Of a stretch of 64,000 nucleotides of DNA, positions 51,520 through 59,175 are shown in pieces (position 1 is the first letter of the stretch; each line of letters starts with the position of its first letter). The stretch is from Hydrogenophilales bacterium. Lineage in GTDB: Bacteria > Pseudomonadota > Gammaproteobacteria > Burkholderiales > Thiobacillaceae. The notes below the pieces were generated by a model. The model ran no database searches and was not told where the DNA came from. It saw only the letters and a list, made by a program, of their open reading frames with translations. A program made the position numbers and the translations under genes. The DNA lies in contig JADJYY010000003.1 of assembly GCA_016719465.1 (NCBI GenBank), positions 1 through 64,000 on the forward strand, written 5' to 3'.

Positions 51520-53268
51520 ATGACCCAATCCATCGAAATCCGCGTCCCCGACATCGGCGGCTTCAAGGACGTCGCCGTCATCGACATCCTGGTCCAGCCC
51601 GGGGACAGTGTCGCCAAGGACGCCTCCCTCTTCACCGTGGAGTCCGACAAGGCCGCCATGGACATTCCCTGTCCCCAGGCCGGGGTGGTGGGCAAGCTGC
51701 TGGTGAAGGTGGGCGACAAGGTTTCCGAGGGCTCGTCCATCCTGGTTCTGAAAGTAGGAAGTGGGGAGTCGGAAGTGGGGAAAACCCCGGCTACGCCCAC
51801 CGAAGCACCCACCCCCCACTTCCCACTTCCCACTTCCCAATCAGACCTCCATGCCCAGGTCCTGGTCCTCGGCGCCGGCCCCGGCGGCTACACCGCCGCC
51901 TTCCGCGCCGCCGACCTGGGCCTGAACGTGGTGCTGGTGGAACGCTTCCCCAGCCTGGGCGGCGTCTGTCTCAACGTCGGCTGCATTCCCTCCAAGGCCC
52001 TGCTGCATACCGCCCGCCTCATCACCGAGGCGGAGGAAATGGCCGAGCACGGCGTCGGCTTCGCGAAACCCAAGATCGATCTGGCCAAGTTGCGGGAATG
52101 GAAGGCCAAGGACGTGGTGGGCAAACTCACCGGCGGTTTGAGTCAGCTCGCGAAGCAGCGCAAGGTGACCGTGGTCCACGGCGTGGCCAGGTTCACCGGC
52201 CCCAACAGCCTGGAAGTCGCCGGCGATGAAGGCACCCAAACCATCAGCTTCGATCACGCCATCATCGCCGCCGGTTCCGAAGCCATCAAACTCCCGTTCC
52301 AGCCGGACGACCCCCGCGTCATGAGCTCCACCGGCGCCCTGGCCCTGGCCGATGTGCCCAAGCGCCTGCTGGTCATCGGCGGCGGCATCATCGGTCTGGA
52401 GATGGGCACGGTGTACGACGCCCTGGGCAGCAAGGTCACCGTGGTGGAACTGGGCGGCCAGCTCATTCCCGGCTGCGACGCCGATCTGGTCAGGCCCTTG
52501 CACAAACGCATGGAAAAGCGCTTCGAGGCGATCAAGCTCAACACCGGCGTCACCGGCATGGAGGCGAAGAAGGACGGCATCCACGTCACCCTGAAGGCCG
52601 GCGAGGGTACGGAAACCCGGGAAGAGACCCAGACCTTCGACCGGGTGCTGGTGGCCATCGGCCGCCGCCCCAACGGCAAGGCACTCGGCCTCGAAGCCGC
52701 CGGCGTGGCCGTGGACGAGCGCGGCTTCATCCCCGTGGACAAGCAGATGCGCACCAACCTGCCCCACATCTTCGCCATCGGCGACATCGTCGGCCAGCCC
52801 ATGCTGGCCCACAAGGCGGTGCATGAAGGCAAGGTGGCGGCGGAAGTCATCGCCGGCCATAAAGTCGAATTCCAGGCCCTGGTCATCCCCGCCGTGGCCT
52901 ACACCGACCCGGAAGTGGCCTGGGTGGGCGTCACCGAGACGGAAGCCAAGGCGAAAGGGATCGAGATCGAGAAAGGCGCCTTCCCCTGGGCCGCCAGCGG
53001 CCGCGCCCTGTCCATCGCCCGCGCCGAGGGCATGACCAAGCTGATCCTGGACAAGGAATCCGGCCGGGTCATCGGCGCCGGCCTGGTGGGCATCAACGCC
53101 GGCGAACTGCTGGCGGAAGCGGTGCTGGCCATCGAGATGGGCGCCACGGCCGAGGACATCGGCCTCACCATCCACGCCCACCCCACCCTTTCCGAGACGA
53201 TCTGCTTCGCCGCCGAGATGGCGGAAGGCACCATCACCGACTTGCTGCCGCCGAAAAAGAAGCACTGA
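51520..53268 (+). CDS. lpdA: dihydrolipoamide dehydrogenase with N-terminal lipoyl domain (E3)
   Basis: 582 residues. An N-terminal lipoyl domain (Lys44 in VESDKAAMDIP), a linker (about 79-107) encoded by an inverted pair of heptamer arrays, then the flavoprotein: FAD fold VLVLGAGPGGYTAAFRA, redox-active CLNVGC, NAD fold RLLVIGGGIIGLEMG, and the His-Glu pair in HAHPTLSETI. The C-terminus is LPPKKKH. The ATG at 51520 follows the (TTCACCC)13 array with only a weak ribosome-binding site. The last 105-120 nt are repeated at 58503-58607. A terminator follows at 53289. Confidence 0.96.
   Translation: MTQSIEIRVPDIGGFKDVAVIDILVQPGDSVAKDASLFTVESDKAAMDIPCPQAGVVGKLLVKVGDKVSEGSSILVLKVGSGESEVGKTPATPTEAPTPHFPLPTSQSDLHAQVLVLGAGPGGYTAAFRAADLGLNVVLVERFPSLGGVCLNVGCIPSKALLHTARLITEAEEMAEHGVGFAKPKIDLAKLREWKAKDVVGKLTGGLSQLAKQRKVTVVHGVARFTGPNSLEVAGDEGTQTISFDHAIIAAGSEAIKLPFQPDDPRVMSSTGALALADVPKRLLVIGGGIIGLEMGTVYDALGSKVTVVELGGQLIPGCDADLVRPLHKRMEKRFEAIKLNTGVTGMEAKKDGIHVTLKAGEGTETREETQTFDRVLVAIGRRPNGKALGLEAAGVAVDERGFIPVDKQMRTNLPHIFAIGDIVGQPMLAHKAVHEGKVAAEVIAGHKVEFQALVIPAVAYTDPEVAWVGVTETEAKAKGIEIEKGAFPWAASGRALSIARAEGMTKLILDKESGRVIGAGLVGINAGELLAEAVLAIEMGATAEDIGLTIHAHPTLSETICFAAEMAEGTITDLLPPKKKH
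51754..51840 (+). repeat. inverted pair of four-heptamer arrays in the lpdA linker
   Basis: Left arm 51754-51781: GTAGGAA, GTGGGGA, GTCGGAA, GTGGGGA. Right arm 51813-51840: CCCCCAC, TTCCCAC, TTCCCAC, TTCCCAA. Each is 28 nt, they are inverted relative to each other and 31 nt apart. The whole 87 nt is in frame and encodes the linker between the lipoyl and FAD domains. This is the same plan as the leuB-asd spacer. Confidence 0.8.
53149..53253 (+). repeat. direct repeat, left copy (3' end of lpdA)
   Basis: These 105 bases are identical to 58503-58607 in the same orientation. They code for the C-terminal end of Lpd up to the shared LLPP. After this block the left copy continues with the KKKH end and the lpdA terminator. 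Confidence 0.95.
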
Positions 53269-53288
53269 CCTTTTCGGGTTCTTCATAC

Positions 53289-53312
53289 AGGGCCGATCAA
53301 GCGGCCCTTTTT
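53289..53312 (+). terminator. rho-independent terminator after lpdA
   Basis: A 7-bp stem AGGGCCG/CGGCCCT with a six-base loop, followed by a T-run. It starts 21 nt after the lpdA stop and closes the aceE-aceF-lpdA transcript before the HigBA/STAND segment. Confidence 0.8.
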
Positions 53313-53363
53313 CATTGCCATGTGGGATAGGCCACTTACGCAGCGTTAAGCTACACTACACAC

Positions 53364-53643
53364 ATGATCAAGGGCTTCCGACACCGTGGGATTGAAGCGT
53401 TTTTCAGCACCGGCTCCAAGGCTGGGATTCAGCCCCATCACGCCTCGCGACTCAGCCGGCAACTCAAGCATCTTGATCGGGCGAAGCGCCCGGACGACAT
53501 GAACATTCCCGGATGGCGGCTGCATGCCCTGTCCGGGGACATGAACGGCCACTGGTCGGTCTGGGTGAATGGCAACTGGCGACCCTACCTTCACCTTCGA
53601 AGGCGAGAACGTCATCCTGGTCGATTATCAGGATTACCACTAG
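53364..53643 (+). pseudogene. higB: HigB-type toxin, frameshifted
   Basis: RelE-superfamily mRNA interferase of the HigB group. The first part (MIKGFRHRGIEAFFSTGSKA, DDMNIPGWRLHALSGDMNGHW, SVWVNGNWR) is typical. At about 53583-53586 (CGACCCTACC) the frame must move by one base (one extra C, or two missing bases) to continue as TFTFEGENVILVDYQDYH and the TAG at 53641. With that correction it has the normal length of about 92 residues. As sequenced the toxin lacks its C-terminal catalytic end. HigA starts 9 nt downstream, so this is the toxin-first order of HigBA. Confidence 0.85.
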
Positions 53644-53652
53644 GAGCGCAGC

Positions 53653-53961
53653 ATGGCACGCATGTTCAACCCCCCCCACCCTGGCGAGACCCTGCGCGAG
53701 GATATCCTGCCTGCCTTGGGCCTGACGGTGACCGAGGCTGCCAGGCAACTGGGCATCACCCGTACCGCGCTGTCCCGGATACTCAATGGCCATGCCGGCA
53801 TCTCGCCGGACATGGCCAGGCGTATCGAAGTCTGGCTGGGCCCGGAGCGCGGTGGCCGCGCCGAACTCTGGTTGGGCATGCAGTTGGACTATGACCTCTG
53901 GCTGGCGGAACAGCGCCCCATCCCCAAGGTGGAACGGGCACCGGATTTGCTTGCAGCTTGA
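53653..53961 (+). CDS. higA: HigA antitoxin, XRE family
   Basis: 102 residues. MARMFNPPHPGETLREDIL followed by an HTH (LTVTEAARQLGITRTALSRI, then LNGHAGISPDMARRIEVWLG) is the classic HigA sequence. It neutralises HigB and represses its own promoter. The gene is intact, while its partner is frameshifted. It is the second gene of the segment between the two lpdA 3' ends. Confidence 0.93.
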   Translation: MARMFNPPHPGETLREDILPALGLTVTEAARQLGITRTALSRILNGHAGISPDMARRIEVWLGPERGGRAELWLGMQLDYDLWLAEQRPIPKVERAPDLLAA

Positions 53962-54038
53962 TAAACGCGTAACAACATCAATAAACCGGCACACAAAACT
54001 GAACTGCACCGCGCTACGCCGTACCACAAGCCGAACCG

Positions 54039-57000
54039 ATGGCCCGTATCTATATCTCCTGCACTTTCCTGGATCTGGGTACTGAACGGCTATTGGTCGA
54101 TCAATGGTTGCGTAAGAACGGCCATGAACCAGTGGGAAGCACGGGCCCGGACAGCCGGCCTGTTCTCGAAAGTTGCCTGGTGGATATCGACACCTGCCAA
54201 CTGTATGTACTTCTTCAAGGCCACCGTTACGGCCACCGCCCGACGGAAAACAACCCTGAAGACCTGAGCATCACCTGCCTGGAATACCGCCACGCAGGCA
54301 GCCGAAACATCCCGCGCATCGTATTGCAGCGCACCGGCATCCCCCACGAATCCCTGTCCGACATCTACAAACCCGATGAAATGGCGAAAGTGAAAGCCTT
54401 TCGGGATGAAGTGGCGGGGACAAACGGCGTCCGGCCCGCCCCCTTCAACGATGAAGACAGCTTGATCGCCGCCTTGCGGGAAGGCGTGGACAAGGAGTTG
54501 AAACGTCTCGGCCTCGCCCCAGGCATTGTCGCCGTATTGGATGCCGTGCGGCTGGCTTCACGCGCGCTATTGTCCTGGCCGAGCACCCTGCCCGGCGGCG
54601 AATGGCTACCCCGCCCGGAACTTGCCACCTTGCAACAGCGTATCCGCGACGACAGCCAATCCGTGACCTTGCTGCTGGGAGAGCCCGGCTGTGGCAAATC
54701 CGCCCTGCTTGCCCGCCTCGGGCGGGAAACCGAAGCGGTTGGTATGCCGGTACTGGCCATCAAGGCGGATTTTCTGCCCGAGGACATCCTTACCCAACCA
54801 GCCCTTGGCGTATACCTCGGCTTCCCCACGTCACCGCTCACCACCCTCCGGACCATTGCCGAGGCCGGTCCGGTCCTGGTTCTGCTGGACCAACTGGATG
54901 CCTTGGCGGACTTGGTGGTCCAGCGCTCTGCACGATTGCGGCCCTTGCTGGAACTGATCCACGACTTGGCGAACCTGCCCAATGTGCATGTCATTGCCTC
55001 CTGCCGCGCCTTCGAGCAACGCCACGACCCCAACCTGCGCCTGATCGAGGCGTTGCCCCTGACGCTGGAACTGCCAAGTTGGGAAGACGTCAGCGAGGTC
55101 TTAACTGCACGCGGCATTCAGGCCAACGGCTGGAATGCCGAACTGCGTGACACCCTCCGATCGCCTCATGCCCTGGATACCTTCCTCACCCTGCTGAAGG
55201 ACACCGATGAAGCCGGCCTGCTGACGAGCTTCCAAGGGATGTTGCAGATGCAATGGGAGAAAAGGTCTTGGCCATTCCCGGCGAACGCAAGACCCTGTTG
55301 CTGGGCATGGCCCGGCGCATGGCGGAAGAGGAAATGCTCTGGTTGCCCCTGGCCTGGTTCGAGGACCGCTATGCCACCGTGCGGGAATTGGTGGCCGAGG
55401 GCATGTTGCGCCTGGACGAAGGTTCCGGTCGCCTCCAGTTCCGGCATCAGACCCTGTACGAATTCGTGCGCGCCCGGGGATTCCTGGACCGCCTAGGCAG
55501 CCTGACCCAAGCCATCCTGGCGGGACAAAACAGCATCCGCATCCGTCCCCAGCTCTGGTATGCCCTCCAACACACGCGCCAAGTCTCGCCGGAGTTGTAC
55601 CAACAAGAACTGGCCCGGCTCTGGTCCCCGGACTTACGCCCTCATCTGCGCATGCTGCTCATCGAGTTTCTGGGCACGCAGCGTATCCCTCTCGCGGGCG
55701 AAACGCGTCTGGCTTGGCTGAATTACGATGATCCCTGGTTCCAACGCCGCTTTCTCAATGCCGTGGTGGGTAGCCCGGGGTGGTTCGAAAATCTGGCCCC
55801 TGACCGTCTGCCACTGCTGATGGCCCAACCGGCGGAAACGGCGGCACTGGCCCTGCCCATCCTGGAACAGGCCATGGCTTTTGCCGGCGGGGAAGTCTTG
55901 GCCATGGTGGACCAGTACTGGCTACCGCATCCGGACAAGGACACGCTGACATGGCGACTGTTGGCCATGGGCAATACCGCACCGCTGGACGCGGCCTGTG
56001 TGGATCGTCTGGAACGTATCGCTTCCCGCACCGACTTGGCCGCCTGGACCATCAGCCATACCGCCAGCCAGATCAGCGCGCTACTGCCCAACTTGGCGCC
56101 GCGCCTCGTCGTAGCATGGTTGAACCAACAGTGGCACAAGGCCTGCGAAGCCGTCCCTGAATCTGTGAAAAATGGTGATGAAATCGAGGCCGTTGCGCCT
56201 GTTGCCACTTTCCGAGAACGTCCGCGTCCACTTTGCTGGAAAGTCGGGAGCTTCATGACCTGCCGGCCATCGCCGAGGCGGCACCCCAGGCCTTCGTGGA
56301 AGCCATCTGGCCGCTGTTCCTCGAATTGCTGGAAACCGTGACCCGAGAGGCTCACTCGTTCGTCGTTGGATATCGAGACGCCGGCTTGTTGGTGGACGAC
56401 CCGGACGAGCATACCCGTCTCGACAAGCCTCTACCCACCGCCCTTTTCCTGGCGGTCGAGACCTGGGCCAAGACGAACCCCGCCACCTTCCTGGCGTTTG
56501 CCCGTAACCATGCCGACAAGGATTACCTGCTCGTACAACATTTGTTGGCGACAGGTTTGCGGCATTGCGTCGGTCACGCCGCCGACGAAGTACTGGAATT
56601 TCTTTGCGCTGATCCACGTCGCCTAGTGATCGGCCCCTATTCCGAACCCCATCGGGACACGAAAAAGCTCATCGAAGCTTTGGCCCCCTACCTTGCATCT
56701 GGCCAGTTACACCAGCTGGAACAGACGATCTTGAACTCGCATCGGTACAGCCGTTTCCCAGACGACGACGCCGAGACCCGAATGCGGCGCCTGCGATGGG
56801 ACCGTGAACATCGGTTGCGTCTGCTGCGAGGGCTGCCAAGGCGATATATGAGCCAAGAGGCCCAGCGTGTACTGGATGAAGAGGAGCGCGCCTTTCCTGG
56901 CTTGTCGGACAAAGACATTTGGTTTTCCGGCTTCCACTCCGTGGACAGCCCTGTGAGTGCCGAACAAATGGAGGAAGCCAAGGATGAGGATGTGCTCAAT

Positions 57001-58452
57001 CTGTTCGCCGAACTGACCGACGAGACCAGTTGGGACCATCCACGCCACCGGGGTAAAGGTGGGGCGATCCAGGCTGGCAGGTCACTGGCCAAGCTGGCGG
57101 AATCGGATGCCGTGCGGGCCGTCAGGTTGATACGGCAATTGCAGCCCGGAAAGAATGAAGGTCCTGTAGGTGACGTGCTCCGCGCCCTGCCCAAGACGGG
57201 CTTTGACGTAAGCGCGCTATATGCACTGATCGAAGAGCTCTTGGAAAAGGGGTTTGACAGTGCGGAATTTCAGCGCGACATCAGCCATGCCATCCATGAT
57301 GCGGCATGCAAGGAAGCGCCAGTTCCCGACCGACTGCTGGACCACATGGATGGCTGGCTGGTTGGCGTCGACCCGGCTTCGGAAAACCTTTCTAGTGAAA
57401 AACGACACGAAGGCAGCCTGTTGTGGGGACATGGCGGCTGGAGCATCCAACCATCCGGCAATTACCCCGTTCTGGCCGCATTGTCACGGGCCTGTCTGGT
57501 GGTAGAACCGCCTCTTGTGACCCGCTGGCTGGTCTCCCTTGAGAATCATCTGGGACGTAGCGAGTCGACGCGCGTATGGGCCGCCATTGCCGAGCGCTAT
57601 CTGGTCTGGCTGCACTTGGCAGACCGGGGACGGGCGCAAGCATTTCTTGATCAGCTGTTCCAGCGATTTCCGGAGATGCTCCAACACCACGAGGGTATCT
57701 TGTTCATGGCCTACCTTCAGCGCTGGATCACCCCGGAATACGCTCGCCGCTGGCTGTCGCAAATGGAGACCATGGACGCAACTGCCGCCCAGGGGGCTGG
57801 TGAAATCTTGATGCTCCGACGTGCATGGTTTCCCGACGAAGCATGGCCGGTACAAAGGATTGACGAATGGCTGTCCTCCTCCGAGGAAGACACTGCACAC
57901 CAGCGTATCGGCCTGGCCTATTCGGTCGCCCATCTCTGGTCTGAGCCGGATTTCCGAGCGGTGGCCCACGCCTACCTGTTGCCATTGATGGCCAACCCAG
58001 ACGCGGGCTTGGCACAACCACTCGGTGAGGTATTGCTCGCCAAGACATTGTTCCCGGACAGGCCAACCTGGGAATGGCTGGATGCACTTTGCGAACATCC
58101 CTCCCTGTTTCTGGATCAACGTTCCGAGTTCCTGCTCGAACATCTTGAGACACTGGTCGTGTCCGACCCAGTCCGGGTCGCGCGGGTATGCAACAAACTC
58201 CTGGATGTGGCGGGCGAGGCCATGCGCGACATCTCCACCCGCTGGTACCTGACCGGGGAACCCCTCTCCGCCATAGCCTTGTCGCTACAGGACATGGGTG
58301 AACCCTACCGTGCCGACGGTGTGGCCTTGTTCGAACGCATGCTGGAATTCAATCTGCCCCAGGCCAAGGAAATGGCCCTCAGCCTGGATAAACGCATGCC
58401 CATCGGGTCGTCGCCCCCAAGGCCGAAAAGAAGACGACAACGTAGCCGCTAG
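54039..58452 (+). pseudogene. large DUF4062-STAND NTPase, candidate defence protein, two frameshifts
   Basis: About 1,471 residues if two single bases are restored. Residues 1-100 match DUF4062 (ARIYISCTFLDLGTERLLVD, CQLYVLLQGHRYGHR), a TIR-like domain found at the head of STAND proteins. The NTPase has Walker A GEPGCGKSALLARL (from 214), Walker B VLVLLDQLDAL (279-289) and VIASCRAFEQ. After a shift at about 55260 (AAAA probably AAAAA) comes a winged-helix-like part with FRHQTLYEFVRARGFL. After a second shift near 56206-56235 follows a long helical C-terminal region to base 58452, probably the sensor. STAND proteins of this build include the Avs anti-phage NTPases; assignment to any named type is not claimed. 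Confidence 0.75.
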
Positions 58453-58468
58453 CTGGCGCCCTCTTGCG

Positions 58469-58619
58469 TGGAGGTAACGCTGATCATGGAGATGGGCGCC
58501 ATGCCGAGGACATCGGCCTCACCATCCACGCCCACCCCACCCTTTCCGAGACGATCTGCTTCGCCGCCGAGATGGCGGAAGGCACCATCACCGACTTGCT
58601 GCCGCCGCGTCGAAAGTAG
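58469..58619 (+). pseudogene. remnant of an lpdA 3' end (right flank of the island)
   Basis: Encodes the last ~48 residues of a dihydrolipoamide dehydrogenase with one frameshift near 58500. EVTLIMEMGA is diverged from EAVLAIEMGA of lpdA, followed by a stretch identical to lpdA at the DNA level (58503-58607) and a different ending, PPRRK then TAG. The TAG is 4 nt from the end of the convergent thioesterase gene. The upstream part of the protein is missing. It is the right-hand partner of the direct repeat at the real lpdA. Confidence 0.9.
58503..58607 (+). repeat. direct repeat, right copy (lpdA 3' end)
   Basis: 105 bases identical to 53149-53253 and in the same orientation; the two starts are 5,354 bp apart. 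About 13 further bases upstream are also shared after a 1-nt gap. HigBA and the STAND gene lie between the copies. No integrase or transposase gene is present between them. Confidence 0.95.
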
Positions 58620-58622
58620 GCG

Positions 58623-59000
58623 TCAATCCTTCTTTTCCAGCAGGGCGAAGGTGGTGCGCATGGCCGCCACCGGCTTCCCGGCGTTGAGAATGGCGCCGGA
58701 GGCGTGGCAAAGGCGGCTGCCCACCCGCACCCGGTCGATCTCACTTTCCAGCCAGCCCCCCGCCGCAGCCGGCACCAGGTAGTCCACCGACAGGTTGGCC
58801 GTGACGATGCGCGCGCCGCGCGGCAGGCGGTGATAGACATTGTAGGCCAGCCAGATGTCCGCCAGGGTGGCGATGAAGCCGCCATGGGCCGTGGCGTAGC
58901 AGTTGCAGTGCTCGGGCCGAACCTCCAGGCGGAAGCGCAATTGTTCCCCGTCCGGGCGCGCGAACAGTCTGACCAGATCCCGGTTGAAGGGACCGTGCAT
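58623..59000 (-). CDS. PaaI-type hotdog thioesterase
   Basis: 125 residues from the ATG at 59000. EHCNCYATAHGGFIATLADI with the HGG(F/M)-type motif, then VTANLSVDYLVPAAAG, is the hotdog fold of acyl-CoA thioesterases of the PaaI/YdiI group. A better start with GGAGA exists in frame at 59060 (MSEHPNLEQA), but a TGA at codon 11 separates it from the rest. The protein may therefore be N-terminally truncated by a nonsense change and translated from the internal ATG. It lies next to the lpdA remnant. Confidence 0.8.
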   Translation of the reverse strand: MHGPFNRDLVRLFARPDGEQLRFRLEVRPEHCNCYATAHGGFIATLADIWLAYNVYHRLPRGARIVTANLSVDYLVPAAAGGWLESEIDRVRVGSRLCHASGAILNAGKPVAAMRTTFALLEKKD

Positions 59001-59175
59001 GGAACTTGGCTGGAAGCCTTCCGCCAGTCAGGCCTGTTCCAGGTTGGGGTGTTCGCTCATCGTGTCTCCAAAACCGGCACCGGCTTGATCCGGCGCAAGA
59101 CCGGGGCGATCGCCCCTATTGCAGTGCAACAAGACTAGCGGGATGATGCGCGCACAACAAGCACGAGGAGTTCCC

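Noticed and set aside
53149..58607. Composite transposon or IS bounded by the 105-bp repeats
   Set aside because: The repeats are direct coding copies of the lpdA end, not terminal inverted repeats, and no transposase is encoded between them.
59028..59060. Selenocysteine at the TGA in the thioesterase
   Set aside because: No SECIS-like hairpin was seen and the family has no Cys/Sec at this position.
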